Positions 41,445 to 51,893 of a stretch of 64,000 nucleotides of DNA are shown here, piece by piece. The DNA is taken from positions 1 to 64,000 of the forward strand of contig MPMZ01000010.1 of the NCBI GenBank assembly GCA_002238765.1, in the 5' to 3' direction. The translations under genes and the position numbers were made by a program. This DNA comes from Nitrospira sp. bin75 (GTDB lineage: Bacteria; Nitrospirota; Nitrospiria; Nitrospirales; UBA8639). The notes beneath the pieces were generated by a model. That model was given only the letters and a program-made list of their open reading frames with translations, did not search any database and was not told the origin of the DNA. Each line of letters opens with the position of its first letter. The stretch's first letter is position 1.

Positions 41445-42890
41445 TTAACCTGATTCTTTCAGTCGATCCAAACGTGCCTGGTCCACGAAGACCCACAAAC
41501 TCTTTTCCTGGGTCACCGTGACAGATCCGGGTTTCGCGCCTTTTGGTTTCCTGACGTTTTTCCTCAAGGTATATATGACTTCGCCTTTTCCGCTTTTTCG
41601 TAAATCGCTGTAAAACAAGGCCAGGGTGGCGGCATCCTTCAAAGCTTCAGGCGGCACCTGCTGCTTCTTTTCCAGTGTGATGACCACGTGCGACCCCGGG
41701 GTGCCCCTGGCGTGCAGCCAAAGATCGTCGGGCTTGGATACCTTGAAGGTGACGGCGTCATTGTCTTTGGCGGTTTTCCCGACCAGGATGGTATGTCCTT
41801 CCTGGGAAGTAAATTGCCGGTAGGGGACAGCCGGTTGCCTTTTGGGCTTGGAAGGTTTTGGTTCGTGCAGTGGAGCCTGCGGGTTAGATCGCGCCGATAC
41901 CTTATCAATGCTCTGTAGGTCGGCCACTTTTCCGGTTTCCAAGGCCTGCAATTCTTGTTGGAATTTTGTCAGTTCGGCCTTGGCTTGCTCAAGCCGGGGC
42001 ACCAGGTTCTTTTGCGCTCCGGTAAATTTACCATGTTTTGTGAAATAGTCTTTCAGGTTCCCGGGTCCGTCTTTTTCAGGGTTTAACGGAAGCGTGAGTT
42101 CGGGCAGGTTTTCATCAAAGTAATCAACGACGGTAATGTGTTTCAGCCCTCTTCCCAGGGCAGAGACGTGGTTTTTCAAAAGTTCGCCGTACCGTCCATA
42201 TTCACGATAAGCATCGACTTTTTCAAAATCCTGCGTCAATTTCGTTACACGTCGCTGCAATTTTTTTACGTGTTTGCGTACATGCGCGATCTGCTGCTGA
42301 CGTTGGACTTTGATAGACTCATTCAGTTCGGACGTGGAATATGACGCTTCGATTCGTTCGGAAACGGGGAAATCTATCCCTTCGGCCGTATGGTCGCGCG
42401 TGAGTGATTCCTGTGGCATGTCGGCATTCCAAGGGCAAGGCGCGAGGGTAAATGGTTGTCCAACGGGCTGTTGACTTGGTTTGAGGGCACGGAGCACCGT
42501 GGTCCGGTCATCCAGGACGAAGATATTGGCGGAACGTCCGATCAGTGCGACGACCAAAAGGAATATGCGCTCACCTTTCTTGAGTTCGAACCACACGATG
42601 CGGTCGTCTGGCGTTTGGGTGAGACGATGTACTTGTGCTCCCAGGAGATGGGCACGTGCGTATTGACAGAATGATGGAGGCGTTGGCACGGATGGAACCC
42701 TTTGACTCAGGACATGCAAGCGTCCGTATCGGGAATGGACTGATAGCAAAATCGAAAGAGAACGCCCTGGTCGACGCAGAGAAAGGATGATCGTATCGGG
42801 TGCCGGCTGTTGGATTTTTTGTATGAATCCGCCGGCACAAGCCGGTGCCATCTCGGTCACAACGGCGATTACGTCATCAAGACTCAACAC
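41445..42890 (-). CDS. NFACT-family protein (RqcH/FbpA-like)
   Basis: 481 residues, GTG start. N-terminal NFACT-N domain (about 1-170), a long coiled coil (about 185-330, KVQRQQQIAHVRKHVKKLQRRV), then the NFACT-R domain with RQFTSQEGHTILVGKTAKDNDAVTF and DLWLHARGTPGSHVVI (about 375-410). RqcH binds stalled 50S subunits and adds C-terminal alanine tails to unfinished chains. The family DWLHARGxPGSHV core is intact. Length is shorter than Bacillus RqcH (about 570). Start overlaps the trpA stop by 7 bp, so it is last in the trp transcript. Confidence 0.9.
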   Translation of the reverse strand: MLSLDDVIAVVTEMAPACAGGFIQKIQQPAPDTIILSLRRPGRSLSILLSVHSRYGRLHVLSQRVPSVPTPPSFCQYARAHLLGAQVHRLTQTPDDRIVWFELKKGERIFLLVVALIGRSANIFVLDDRTTVLRALKPSQQPVGQPFTLAPCPWNADMPQESLTRDHTAEGIDFPVSERIEASYSTSELNESIKVQRQQQIAHVRKHVKKLQRRVTKLTQDFEKVDAYREYGRYGELLKNHVSALGRGLKHITVVDYFDENLPELTLPLNPEKDGPGNLKDYFTKHGKFTGAQKNLVPRLEQAKAELTKFQQELQALETGKVADLQSIDKVSARSNPQAPLHEPKPSKPKRQPAVPYRQFTSQEGHTILVGKTAKDNDAVTFKVSKPDDLWLHARGTPGSHVVITLEKKQQVPPEALKDAATLALFYSDLRKSGKGEVIYTLRKNVRKPKGAKPGSVTVTQEKSLWVFVDQARLDRLKESG

Positions 42891-43699
42891 GAATCGGAGA
42901 TGGCGGCTTTCAGGCTGGCCGTGAATCGGCTGACTCCGCGAATCATTTCGGGAGAATGTTGGAGTTCTTCGATTTTACGGACGAGGGCGCTCCCCACGAT
43001 GACGCCGTCGGAAAAGGCCGCGATTTGGCGGGCATCGTCGGGTGAGGCAATGCCGAATCCCACGGCCACGGGTTTCCCGGCTTTCTTTTGGAGCGCGCGC
43101 ACGTTGCGTTCGATGGAATCCTGATCTCGCAGTTTCGCCCCGGTGATTCCGGTGATGGACACATAATAAATGAATCCGTTGGTGTGTTTGATCACTTCGG
43201 CTTTTCTCGCCGTGGTGCTCGTCGGTGCGAGAAGAAAGATCAGGCACGGGCCTTTGTCGGCGGCGGCTTGTTGCAGCGTGCCGGCTTCTTCAGGAGGCAT
43301 GTCCGGAATAATGACTCCATCTACTCCGGCTTGAGTCGCTTCGTGACAGAATTCCCGTTCCCCCATGGCCATAATGGTATTGTAATAAGCCATCAGAATG
43401 AGCGGGACCTGGGTCTTGGTCCGCAAGGACTTGACGGTCCGTAAAATGCCGCGGAGCGAAGTGCCTTGTCGCAGGGCCCGTTCAGCGGCTTTTTGGATTA
43501 CGGGTCCATCGGCGATCGGATCGGAAAACGGTACACCGATTTCAATCAGGTCGGCTCCGGCTTTCTCCAATGCCACCACCAAGGCTTCCGTATCGGCCAA
43601 TGAAGGATCCCCGGCCATGAGATAGGGGATCAGTGCTTTTTCCCCCTGTTGGCGGAGCCGGTCAAAGGTGGCGGTGATACGATTTGATGGAGTAGCCAT
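42884..43699 (-). CDS. trpA: Tryptophan synthase alpha chain TrpA
   Basis: 271 residues from ATG 43699 (an upstream in-frame start overlaps trpB). TIM barrel with catalytic Glu in LIEIGVPFSDPIADGPVIQ and Asp in VDGVIIPDMPPEE; GFGIASPDDARQIA and DGVIVGSALV are the phosphate site. Cleaves indole-glycerol phosphate to indole, channelled to TrpB. Between trpB and the NFACT gene. Confidence 0.98.
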   Translation of the reverse strand: MATPSNRITATFDRLRQQGEKALIPYLMAGDPSLADTEALVVALEKAGADLIEIGVPFSDPIADGPVIQKAAERALRQGTSLRGILRTVKSLRTKTQVPLILMAYYNTIMAMGEREFCHEATQAGVDGVIIPDMPPEEAGTLQQAAADKGPCLIFLLAPTSTTARKAEVIKHTNGFIYYVSITGITGAKLRDQDSIERNVRALQKKAGKPVAVGFGIASPDDARQIAAFSDGVIVGSALVRKIEELQHSPEMIRGVSRFTASLKAAISDSC

Positions 43700-43709
43700 G
43701 TGATGAAGC

Positions 43710-44903
43710 TTACAATTGAATGCCGCGCATCTGGGCAATCTGGGTGACGTCTTTATCCCCGCGTCCCGACAGGTTCATGATCAGGATTTGGCTTTTCTTC
43801 ATTTTCGGTGCCCGCTTCATGACTTCGGCAACCGCATGTGCGCTTTCCAGGGCGGGGATAATCCCTTCTTCCCGGGACAACAGATCGAAGGCTTCCAGGG
43901 CTTCCTGATCGGTTGCCGAAGTATACTGAATGCGACCGGAGTCATGGTGCATGGCGTGTTCGGGGCCGACCGCGGCATAATCGAGTCCTGCAGACACCGA
44001 ATGTGTGCTGCTGACTTGGCCGTGCCGGTCCTGCAGCAAATAGGTCATGGTTCCGTGCAGGACGCCCGGCACTCCGCCGGCAAATCGAGCGGCGTGTTTA
44101 CCGCTGGCCAAACCCATTCCGCCGGCTTCCACCCCGACCATTTGAATCCGGGCATCCTTGATGAACGGGTAGAACAGGCCGATGCTGTTGCTGCCTCCTC
44201 CCACGCAAGCCACCAGGCAATGAGGGAGCCTTCCCTCCGCGGTCAGGATTTGCCGTCGTGTTTCCCGGCCGATCACCGATTGAAAATCGCGGATCATCAT
44301 CGGATAAGGATGCGCCCCCAGCACGGAACCCAGCAGGTAATGCGTAGTGCGCACGTTCGTGGTCCAGTCACGCATGGCCTCGCTGATGGCGTCCTTGAGC
44401 GTTCGACTGCCCGCGTCCACGCCCGTGACTTTCGCTCCGAGCAATCGCATGCGAAAGACGTTAAGCGCCTGTCGCGCCATGTCTTCCGTGCCCATGTACA
44501 CTTCCGCTTCCAGCCCGAACATGGCGGCGATGGTTGCGACCGCAACGCCGTGTTGTCCGGCACCGGTTTCCGCGATGATGCGTCGTTTCTTCATGCGTTT
44601 CGTGAGCAACGCCTGGCCCACGGTGTTGTTGATTTTGTGCGCGCCGGTATGACAGAGGTCCTCCCGCTTAAGATAGATCTTGGCTCCACCCAGCGTCCTC
44701 GTGAGTTGTTTGGCGAAATAGAGGGGAGTCGGACGCCCCACGTATTGTCGTAAACAGTCGTGGAACTCTCTTTGAAAACTGCGGTCTCGGCGAACACTCG
44801 CATAGACCTGTTCCAGTTCGAGGATGGCCGGCATGAGGGTTTCGGGAACGTATTGCCCCCCGTATTTGCCGAACCGGCTTTGTTTAGCGGGATTGCGTGC
44901 CAT
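43710..44903 (-). CDS. trpB: Tryptophan synthase beta chain TrpB
   Basis: 397 residues. [15 protein letters not shown] opening, pyridoxal-phosphate lysine in [35 protein letters not shown] phosphate loop, and LSGRGDKD at the end. TrpB1 type. Overlaps nothing; trpA starts 10 bp later, and a palindromic repeat separates it from trpF upstream. Confidence 0.98.
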   Translation of the reverse strand: MARNPAKQSRFGKYGGQYVPETLMPAILELEQVYASVRRDRSFQREFHDCLRQYVGRPTPLYFAKQLTRTLGGAKIYLKREDLCHTGAHKINNTVGQALLTKRMKKRRIIAETGAGQHGVAVATIAAMFGLEAEVYMGTEDMARQALNVFRMRLLGAKVTGVDAGSRTLKDAISEAMRDWTTNVRTTHYLLGSVLGAHPYPMMIRDFQSVIGRETRRQILTAEGRLPHCLVACVGGGSNSIGLFYPFIKDARIQMVGVEAGGMGLASGKHAARFAGGVPGVLHGTMTYLLQDRHGQVSSTHSVSAGLDYAAVGPEHAMHHDSGRIQYTSATDQEALEAFDLLSREEGIIPALESAHAVAEVMKRAPKMKKSQILIMNLSGRGDKDVTQIAQMRGIQL

Positions 44904-44972
44904 GACGTTTTATTGCCGTTTCAAAGAAGTCGTCTTCCTCTTGCGTTCGTTGCCCATGCTTTATGTACGTTT

Positions 44973-45092
44973 GGCTCTACCCCACCCGCATTCCCTCTTC
45001 GGAAATGCGCCCACTTACAAAAAGGAGGCGCAAGACCATGCTTCTTTCCTGGTTCCCCTCTTTTGTAAGGAGGGGATAGGGGAGGTAGAGCC
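44973..45092. repeat. Palindromic-repeat (MITE-like) element, copy C, arms swapped
   Basis: Between trpF and trpB. Begins GGCTCTACCCCACCCGCATTCC and ends GGTAGAGCC, so the outer 9 bp are inverted copies. Contains CCCTCTTCGG, CTTACAAAAAGGAGG and CCCCTCTTTTGTAAGGAGGGG. The two arms are those of copies A and B but in the opposite order, meaning the unit may be the arm itself rather than the pair. Confidence 0.7.
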
Positions 45093-45136
45093 GTTGCCTG
45101 AGCGACAAGGTTTGGATCGAAATATACCGGCTTGAT

Positions 45137-45772
45137 TCAGGAAGAGACAAGTTTGACGGCTTGAATAAAGGCTGTCACCTTGGCCGGATCTTTCTTGCCC
45201 GGACTGGCTTCCACGCCGCTGCTGACGTCCACGCCATAAGGCCGGACTTTCCGGATCGCCTCTTGGACGTTATCGGCAGTCAGTCCCCCGGCAAGCAAAA
45301 AGGAAAAAGACCGGGCGGCTTCCGCGGCAAGATCCCAGTCCGCGGTTTTGCCGGTTCCTCCATAGGCCGTCGTGGAAAAGGCATCCAGGACGAATCCCCG
45401 AACACGGGACCGGCCCTTGTACTCGGCCATAGCGAAGAGGGTATTGCGGTCACGAAGCCTGATCCCCCGGATAACCGGGCGCCCCAGCGATTCACAATAC
45501 TCCGCGGATTCGTCACCATGAATTTGCGCGAGCGCCAACCCGCAGTCGTCCATGGTCTTACGGACCGTGTCGGGTTCCGCATTGACAAATACCCCGACGG
45601 GCAACACGAACGGCGGCAAATCGACCACAATGGATTTGACCACGTTCAGATTGACGTTGCGCGGGCTTTTTCTGTAGAAGACGAATCCGAGCGCATCAGC
45701 CCCGGCGTCGATGGCTTGCAATGCGTCGATGGGGTTCGTGATCCCACAGATTTTGACTTTTGGCAGCGTCAT
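45137..45772 (-). CDS. trpF: Phosphoribosylanthranilate isomerase TrpF
   Basis: 211 residues. KICGITNPIDALQAIDAGADALGFVFYRKSPRNV opening with the catalytic Cys, AQIHGDESAEYCESLG, and LAGGLTADNVQEAIRKVRPYGVDVSSGVEASPGKKD, the phosphate-binding end. Third step of tryptophan synthesis from anthranilate. 23 bp after trpC. Confidence 0.97.
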   Translation of the reverse strand: MTLPKVKICGITNPIDALQAIDAGADALGFVFYRKSPRNVNLNVVKSIVVDLPPFVLPVGVFVNAEPDTVRKTMDDCGLALAQIHGDESAEYCESLGRPVIRGIRLRDRNTLFAMAEYKGRSRVRGFVLDAFSTTAYGGTGKTADWDLAAEAARSFSFLLAGGLTADNVQEAIRKVRPYGVDVSSGVEASPGKKDPAKVTAFIQAVKLVSS

Positions 45773-45795
45773 GGCTTGAAAGCGGAAAGAGGTTG

Positions 45796-46650
45796 TTAAA
45801 TCCAGCGGGTTTCTTGAGCGGGCCGTCCGGCTTGATTTTCCTGCTCTTCCGTGCCTCGCAGGTCTTGAATTTTGGCGCCGATGTCGTCGGCGCGAACCAA
45901 CGATTCACCCACCAGCATGGCCTTCACTCCAGCCTCGATAATTTGCAACACGTCCTCGCGTTTGTGGATTCCACTCTCACTCACGATGACTTTCTCTGAA
46001 GGAATCCGGGGGGCGAGTCGCCTGGTCACCGAGAGATCGGTCGAAAAGGTTGTCAGATCCCGGTTATTGATGCCGATCAGGGCCGTGTCGGGAATACGTT
46101 CCAGGACCATATCGATTTCCGATTCGTCGTGCGTTTCCACCAGCACGTCGAGAGACAGGCTTTTGGCCATCGCATAGAAGTCTTCGAGTTGAATCCGATC
46201 GAGGGCTGCCACGATCAGCAGAACCGCATCGGCTCCATAGGCTCGTGCTTCATAGAATTGGAGGCCTTCGATCATGAACTCCTTGTTCAACGCCGGCAGT
46301 CCCACGCGATCCTTGACTGACGCCAGGTGGTCCAAATGTCCCTGAAAAAATTCCTGATCGGTCAGCACCGACACCGCTGCCGCTCCGTGCTTTTTATACG
46401 CGCCGGCAATCTCGACCGGGTCGAACCCGGCTTCAAATTCCGGACGCATCAGTCCCTGGCTGGGTGACGCCTTCTTGACTTCCGAAATCAGGGCCGGGCA
46501 GTCAGGCGTGCAGGCTTCCTCCAAGGCGTTGATGAAGCCCGACGGCGCGGGCCGGTCGACTATTTTCCCTTTGAGTTCGGCGAGGTAGCCGCGGCTTTTT
46601 TTGCGGCGGAGTTCGGCCTTCTTGTGTTCCAGGATGCGACCCAGGATCAT
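45796..46650 (-). CDS. trpC: Indole-3-glycerol-phosphate synthase TrpC
   Basis: 284 residues, slightly long because of a polar C-terminal tail (EEQENQAGRPAQETR). LISEVKKASPSQGLMRPEFEAG, LTDQEFFQGHLDHL, INNRDLTTFSTDLSVT and VSESGIHKREDV are the conserved TrpC blocks with catalytic Lys and Glu residues. Start overlaps the trpD stop by 4 bp. Confidence 0.97.
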   Translation of the reverse strand: MILGRILEHKKAELRRKKSRGYLAELKGKIVDRPAPSGFINALEEACTPDCPALISEVKKASPSQGLMRPEFEAGFDPVEIAGAYKKHGAAAVSVLTDQEFFQGHLDHLASVKDRVGLPALNKEFMIEGLQFYEARAYGADAVLLIVAALDRIQLEDFYAMAKSLSLDVLVETHDESEIDMVLERIPDTALIGINNRDLTTFSTDLSVTRRLAPRIPSEKVIVSESGIHKREDVLQIIEAGVKAMLVGESLVRADDIGAKIQDLRGTEEQENQAGRPAQETRWI

Positions 46651-47666
46651 CCGGCGGCCTCATTCGAAAACCGGACAAGTTTCTGAAATTTCTCGTGCGC
46701 GGCACCGCTGTCCAATGCATTCGCCGCCTGGGCATACCCTTCCTTCAGATTCTTGGCTTTCCCGCCGGCCACGAACGCCGGGGCGGCATTCACGAGCACC
46801 ACGTCCCGTTTGGCGCCACGGTGTCCTTTGAGAATTTCCTGGATAATGGCCGCATTGTCTTCGGGATTGCCCCCTTGCAGGTCTTTCGGATTCACCCTGG
46901 TTAATCCGAAATCCTCAGGCGCAAGGTGATAACTGGAAATTCGTCCGGCCTTGCCTTCGGATACGTAGGTGAAATCGGTCAACGTGATTTCATCCAAACC
47001 GTCTTTTCCATGAAAGACGAAACAATGCTGGGTGCCCAAGCGGACAAGGACTTGGGCCAGTTTTTCCGTCAAGGCCTGATCATACACTCCTAAAATCTGG
47101 ATGCCGGCCCCGGCGGGATTGGACAAGGGGCCCATGATGTTCATCAACGTGCGGACGCCCATTTCGGAACGAGGTTTGGCGCAATGCTTCATCGCCCCGT
47201 GATAGAGCGGCGCGAACAAAAAGCCGATTCCGATGTCATTGACGCAGGCTTCCACGCGTTCAGGGGGCAGATCGATTTTGACGCCCATGGCAGCCAGTAC
47301 GTCCGCACTGCCGGACCGCGAAGAGACCGACCTGTTTCCATGCTTGGCGACGGTGATGCCGCCTCCGGCCACCACGAACGCCGTGGCGGTGGAGATATTA
47401 AAGGTATTGGATCGATCGCCGCCGGTTCCGCAGGTATCCACGACCTGGGGATCGCCCACGTGGATTCGCACGGCCATTTCACGCATGGCTTTGACCGATC
47501 CCGTGATTTCTTCGACGGTCTCGCCCTTCATTCGAAGGCCCATGAGGTAGGCGGCAATTTGGGATTCGGAGGTTGCGCCCTGCATGATTTCAAGCATGAC
47601 GTCATTGGCTTCTTTCTCCGTGAGATTGACGCCGTCAACCAATTTTGCGAGAGCGTCTTTGATCAT
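46647..47666 (-). CDS. trpD: Anthranilate phosphoribosyltransferase TrpD
   Basis: 339 residues. [46 protein letters not shown] holds the PRPP-binding loops; [39 protein letters not shown] is the anthranilate region. Overlaps trpG and trpC by 4 bp each, so the three are translationally coupled. Confidence 0.98.
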   Translation of the reverse strand: MIKDALAKLVDGVNLTEKEANDVMLEIMQGATSESQIAAYLMGLRMKGETVEEITGSVKAMREMAVRIHVGDPQVVDTCGTGGDRSNTFNISTATAFVVAGGGITVAKHGNRSVSSRSGSADVLAAMGVKIDLPPERVEACVNDIGIGFLFAPLYHGAMKHCAKPRSEMGVRTLMNIMGPLSNPAGAGIQILGVYDQALTEKLAQVLVRLGTQHCFVFHGKDGLDEITLTDFTYVSEGKAGRISSYHLAPEDFGLTRVNPKDLQGGNPEDNAAIIQEILKGHRGAKRDVVLVNAAPAFVAGGKAKNLKEGYAQAANALDSGAAHEKFQKLVRFSNEAAG

Positions 47667-48256
47667 GGCGTCGTCCCTTTCCCATTACCGGAGCCCGGTG
47701 CAAGAAAGTTTCGCAACAGATCCATGCCGGATTTCGTGAGGATCGACTCCGGGTGGAACTGCACGCCTTCCGCACCGGTCGGAAGATGCCGGAGCCCCAT
47801 GATTTCACCTTCCTCGGTCATCGCCGAAATTTGAAAATCGCCCGGCAAGGTGTCCTGATTGACGATCAGAGAATGATATCGCGTGGCCTCGAACGGGTTG
47901 GGCAGACCTTCAAAAATCGTTTGATTGTCGTGCTTGACCAACGACGTTTTCCCGTGCATCAAACGGTCGGCGCGGATGATTTCACCACCGAAGGCAAAGG
48001 CCAGGGATTGATGCCCGAGACAGACGCCCAACAGCGGAACGCGACCGGCAAAACGTCGAATCACCTCCACGGAAATTCCCGCTTCGTTTGGCGTGCACGG
48101 ACCCGGAGAGATGACAATGCGTTCCGGGTCCAGTTGCATAATCTCATCCACCGTGATTTTGTCGTTTCGATAGACTTCAATATCGGCGCCAAGTTCCCCC
48201 AGGTACTGGACCAGGTTGTACGTAAATGAATCATAATTGTCCATCATGAGTAACAT
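47663..48256 (-). CDS. trpG: Anthranilate synthase glutamine amidotransferase TrpG
   Basis: 197 residues. [18 protein letters not shown] opening, oxyanion strand [12 protein letters not shown], nucleophile in [18 protein letters not shown] (Cys84 or so) and the His-Glu pair in VQFHPESIL. Supplies ammonia to TrpE; the same protein may serve as PabA in folate synthesis. Confidence 0.97.
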   Translation of the reverse strand: MLLMMDNYDSFTYNLVQYLGELGADIEVYRNDKITVDEIMQLDPERIVISPGPCTPNEAGISVEVIRRFAGRVPLLGVCLGHQSLAFAFGGEIIRADRLMHGKTSLVKHDNQTIFEGLPNPFEATRYHSLIVNQDTLPGDFQISAMTEEGEIMGLRHLPTGAEGVQFHPESILTKSGMDLLRNFLAPGSGNGKGTTP

Positions 48257-48260
48257 GCGC

Positions 48261-49757
48261 TTATTCCAATCCCTGCTCGGCCAGTTCGATGCTTCGCATC
48301 ATGGCGCGGGCCTTGCTACACGTCTCTTCGTATTCCTTGGTCGGATCCGAATCGGCGACGATGCCGGCACCGGCTTGAATAAAGGCGTCCCGGCCTTTAA
48401 TGACGATGGTGCGAATATTGATGCAGGTATCCATATTGCCCGAGAAACTGAAATAGCCCACGGCGCCGGCATAGGGGCCTCGTTGCGTGGGTTCGAGTTC
48501 TTCGATGATCTGCATGGCTCGAATTTTCGGCGCGCCCGAGACCGTGCCGGCCGGGAAGCACGCCTTCATGACGTCATACGCGTCTTGTCCCGGATTCAAC
48601 GTGCCCGTCACCTGTGAGACAATGTGCATGACGTGAGAGTATCGTTCGATTTTCATGAAGGGTTCAAGCGTCACCGTGCCCGTTCGGGCCACGCGCCCGA
48701 CGTCGTTCCGGCCCAGATCGACCAGCATGACGTGTTCGGCGCGTTCCTTGGTGTCGGCCAGCAGTTCTTCGGCCAAGGCCTGATCTTTGGCGACCGTGGC
48801 CCCGCGCTTTCGTGTGCCGGCGATCGGCCGGACGACAACCTGGTCGTCTTCGCACCGCACCAGGATCTCGGGGGAGGATCCGACCAATTCGACGCCTGCC
48901 ACTCGGAGATAGAACATGTACGGCGAAGGATTGATGACCCGTAACGCGCGATAGATTTCCAGGGGAGACGCGTGTATCCGGGTCTGCCATCGTTGGGAGA
49001 CCACGGCCTGCACGACATCGCCGGCCTGGATATATTCTTTGGTCCGCATCACCATTTTTTCAAAGGTGGCCTGAGTCATATTGGAAGTGAAGCGCGGGAC
49101 GTGCCGGCGTGCGGAAGCAGACGGGTATCGCAAGGGGGTCTTGAGCTTCGCAATCATTTTCTCAATCCGGGTCGTGGCATCCACGTAGGCGGCCCTGACG
49201 TCCGATTGCCTGGAAGAGGCAATATGCGCATTGGCCACGACTTTAATCGTGTGTCGCACGTTATCGAAGATTAGAAGCGTGTCCGTGACGAAGAAGGCCA
49301 ACAGGGGCAAGCGGGCGGACTCCTTGGGATACTCGGGAACCGGTTCGAAAAATCGCACCACGTCATACCCCAAATAACCTACGGCGCCTCCGACAAAGCG
49401 CGGGAGGTCGGGCACAGGAACCGGCTGAAACTCGTCCAACATGGCCCGGATATGGGCTAATGGATTCTGCCCCAACGGACGTGTCTCGGTTCTGCGTCCT
49501 TTCTTAATGTGGAGGGTGCCGCCGTCTTCCCAGAGCACTTGCGTGGCCCCGCTGCCTAGAAAGGAATACCGCGCCCAATTCTCGCCGCCTTCGATACTTT
49601 CAAACAGGAAAGCCGTGTCGCCGGCATTGATTTTCGAAAACGCGCTGACCGGCGTTTCCCGGTCAGCCAGGATTTCGCGATACACCGGCACCAGGTTCCC
49701 CATCGTGGCCAATTGACGGAATTGAGCCAAACTTATTGAATAACAAGGCTTTTTCAT
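48261..49757 (-). CDS. trpE: Anthranilate synthase component I TrpE
   Basis: 498 residues from ATG 49757; a TTG at 49784 is the alternative start. [17 protein letters not shown] is the tryptophan feedback site (LLES-like). The chorismate-binding half has [25 protein letters not shown] and [24 protein letters not shown]. Feedback inhibition by tryptophan is expected from the first motif. First gene of the minus-strand trp cluster; no Trp-codon leader peptide is evident upstream. Confidence 0.97.
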   Translation of the reverse strand: MKKPCYSISLAQFRQLATMGNLVPVYREILADRETPVSAFSKINAGDTAFLFESIEGGENWARYSFLGSGATQVLWEDGGTLHIKKGRRTETRPLGQNPLAHIRAMLDEFQPVPVPDLPRFVGGAVGYLGYDVVRFFEPVPEYPKESARLPLLAFFVTDTLLIFDNVRHTIKVVANAHIASSRQSDVRAAYVDATTRIEKMIAKLKTPLRYPSASARRHVPRFTSNMTQATFEKMVMRTKEYIQAGDVVQAVVSQRWQTRIHASPLEIYRALRVINPSPYMFYLRVAGVELVGSSPEILVRCEDDQVVVRPIAGTRKRGATVAKDQALAEELLADTKERAEHVMLVDLGRNDVGRVARTGTVTLEPFMKIERYSHVMHIVSQVTGTLNPGQDAYDVMKACFPAGTVSGAPKIRAMQIIEELEPTQRGPYAGAVGYFSFSGNMDTCINIRTIVIKGRDAFIQAGAGIVADSDPTKEYEETCSKARAMMRSIELAEQGLE

Positions 49758-49784
49758 GACCGGCACGGTATCATGCAGTTTCAA

Positions 49785-50007
49785 AACAAGTCAATGAAAC
49801 GTAGCGAGGAGGCGGTTTATCTTGTCTTCATGGCTATGGAGAGCAGCACCCTCCATCTGCTTTGACAGGGAAATGCTCAGTCGACAGAATTGTCAATGGT
49901 TACTCATGCCCCCTCACCCCAGCCCCCTTCGACAAGCTCAGGACAGGCTTTCCCGCCAGGGGAGAAGGATATTGGGTGGCGGAAGTTTTCGTAAGGGAGG
50001 ACGTCGT
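49785..50007. repeat. Divergent trpE-def intergenic region with dispersed repeat
   Basis: Holds CCCCTCACCCCAGCCCCCTTCG and GACAAGCTCAGGACAGGC (about 49911-49948), a copy of the CTCAGGACAG-type repeat also near 4150 and 58800. No gene. The ribosome site AAGGGAGG for def is at 49993-50000. Confidence 0.55.
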
Positions 50008-50541
50008 GTGTCGTTATTGAAAATTACCAGGTTGGGTCATCCAAACATTCGCCAGGGAGCGGAGCCGGTTTCTTCTGAAGAATTGCGCTCACGGGAAATT
50101 CAGCGACTGATTGACGACATGGTCGAGACTATGCGTGATGCCCATGGCGTGGGCATTGCCGCGCCGCAGGTTCACGTGTCCAAGCAGATCATCGTGATCG
50201 AAGTGTTGCCGGACAATCCGCGGTATCCGAGTCAACCGGCCGTTCCGCTCACGGTGTTGCTCAACCCCGCTATCACGGATCACGCGGAGACCATGGAAGA
50301 GGGTTGGGAAGGATGCTTGAGCGTGCCGGATTTGCGCGGGCTCGTGCCGCGTTGGACTCGAGTCAACGTTACCGGCCTCGATCGTGAAGGCCAATCCGTG
50401 CAATTGGACGCCGAAGGGTTTTTCGCCCGCGTGATCCAGCATGAAGTGGATCATTTGCAGGGCCGGGTCTTCTTGGATCGATTGCCGAACCTGAGCACAC
50501 TCACGCATTTGCGCGAGTATGAACAATTCTGGAAGAGCTAA
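50008..50541 (+). CDS. def: Peptide deformylase
   Basis: 177 residues from GTG 50008, chosen because AAGGGAGG lies 7 nt upstream and the longer frame from 49822 would translate the repeat. Deformylase motifs: GVGIAAPQV, EGCLSVPDLRG (Cys metal ligand) and QHEVDHLQG (HExxH). Removes formyl groups from nascent chains. A third of residues between motifs 1 and 2 are a longer loop, as in type 1 enzymes with insertions. Confidence 0.96.
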   Translation: MSLLKITRLGHPNIRQGAEPVSSEELRSREIQRLIDDMVETMRDAHGVGIAAPQVHVSKQIIVIEVLPDNPRYPSQPAVPLTVLLNPAITDHAETMEEGWEGCLSVPDLRGLVPRWTRVNVTGLDREGQSVQLDAEGFFARVIQHEVDHLQGRVFLDRLPNLSTLTHLREYEQFWKS

Positions 50542-50757
50542 AGGAGTTGGTGGTCGACGGCTACAGTCATCCAACTTGCCTTGAAAGACCCGGCCGGCGA
50601 GGACCGGAGGAGAATGGCCCTCGCCTGATAATATAGGGGGTCGCCTTTCGACCGGATGGGGCAGGGATGATGTATGGCCCCAAAATAACCTTCTTATTGC
50701 TCAACAGTCGATTCCGATCTGTCCCGACCGGCAGTTCGTCACCGTCTTTGGATCGGT

Positions 50758-51768
50758 TTACGGGAGGCCCTTATAAATGTCGGGGTTCTTCTTGCCTTTC
50801 ACCTTCAGCAGACCCAGCGCGCCTTTCTCGATGCGAAAGATCGAATGGTCCACTGAAACATAGGTGCCGGGTACTTCCACGGTAAATTCCACGATCGTAG
50901 ACCCCGCAGCCGGCACCAGCGTGGTTTGCACGTTCTCCAGGGGGGCGGTGGTGAGAGAACCTTCCGACCAGACCTTGTCGAAGATTTCGCCGATGATGTG
51001 CCACGACGACACCAGGTTGGGCCCGGCATTGCCGAAGAATATCCGAATCTTGTCACCGGCATTGGCCGTAAGTGGCGTCTTGACCAGGGAGCCGGCCATT
51101 CCGTTAAAGACGACGTAGGTGGGGTGTTCGGCGGACCCCTTCTTATGATCGAACTCCAGGACGCCGCCCTTGCCTTCCTTAGTGTAGAAATCGCTCTGGA
51201 GGAGATAGAATTCCTTGTCCACGGGAGGCAGGCCGCCCTTCGGTTCCACGAGGACCATGCCGTACATGCCGTTGGCAATATGTGCCGGGATCGACGGCGA
51301 CGCGGTGGCGCAATGGTACACGTAGAGCCCGGGATTGATGGCCTTGAAGCTCAGCCCGGTTGTCTCCCCCGGTTCGGTATTCAGCATCGCGGCGCCGCCA
51401 CCCGGTCCGTTGACCGCATGGAAATCGATATTGTGGCTTTCGGTGCTGTCCTTGCCGTTAGTCAAATGGATTTGCACGGTGTCGCCGACCCGAACGCGGA
51501 TCATGGGACCGGGCACCGTGCCGTTGAAACTCCAGAATTTATATTGCTTCCCTTCTGCGATCGTGCCGACGTATTCCTTGGCTTCCATATTGACCACGAC
51601 CGTTGCCGGCTTGGTGCGGGTGATGGGCGGAGGAACGTTCGGCGCCGTCGAGAGTTTGGCCTTGATGGTGTCCGCGGATGCCATGACCGGACTGCCGGCC
51701 AGGCACAGGGCGACTATCCAGGCACTACGAATCCCTGCCTTGCGAAAAAATCCTTGCTGCATCTTCAA
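50758..51768 (-). CDS. nirK: Copper-containing nitrite reductase NirK
   Basis: 336 residues. Signal peptide (SAWIVALCLAGSPVMASA). Two cupredoxin domains. Type 1 copper ligands: His in the HNIDFHAV region, Cys-His in YHCATASPSIPAHIANGMYG, and Met. Type 2 copper uses His of DFHAV, of YHC and of SSWHIIGE in the second domain; catalytic Asp is in IDFHAV-adjacent sequence. It reduces nitrite to NO in the periplasm. Nitrospira carry such a nirK although they oxidise nitrite. Promoter with an Fnr-type box at 51894-51935; a Crp/Fnr gene is next upstream. Confidence 0.95.
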   Translation of the reverse strand: MKMQQGFFRKAGIRSAWIVALCLAGSPVMASADTIKAKLSTAPNVPPPITRTKPATVVVNMEAKEYVGTIAEGKQYKFWSFNGTVPGPMIRVRVGDTVQIHLTNGKDSTESHNIDFHAVNGPGGGAAMLNTEPGETTGLSFKAINPGLYVYHCATASPSIPAHIANGMYGMVLVEPKGGLPPVDKEFYLLQSDFYTKEGKGGVLEFDHKKGSAEHPTYVVFNGMAGSLVKTPLTANAGDKIRIFFGNAGPNLVSSWHIIGEIFDKVWSEGSLTTAPLENVQTTLVPAAGSTIVEFTVEVPGTYVSVDHSIFRIEKGALGLLKVKGKKNPDIYKGLP

Positions 51769-51893
51769 CCTCCTTCACGTGATGAATAAAAAGTTTTGCC
51801 TTACTGACTGTTGATTTCGATGAATGCCTCTCACGGGTTGTTGCTACGACGGCAGAGGCATATTGGTGGGTACATCCTAAGTAAGGGGCAAAA

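Noticed and set aside
49822-50007. N-terminal extension of peptide deformylase
   Set aside because: It would translate a dispersed repeat; GTG 50008 has a strong ribosome site and gives the normal length.
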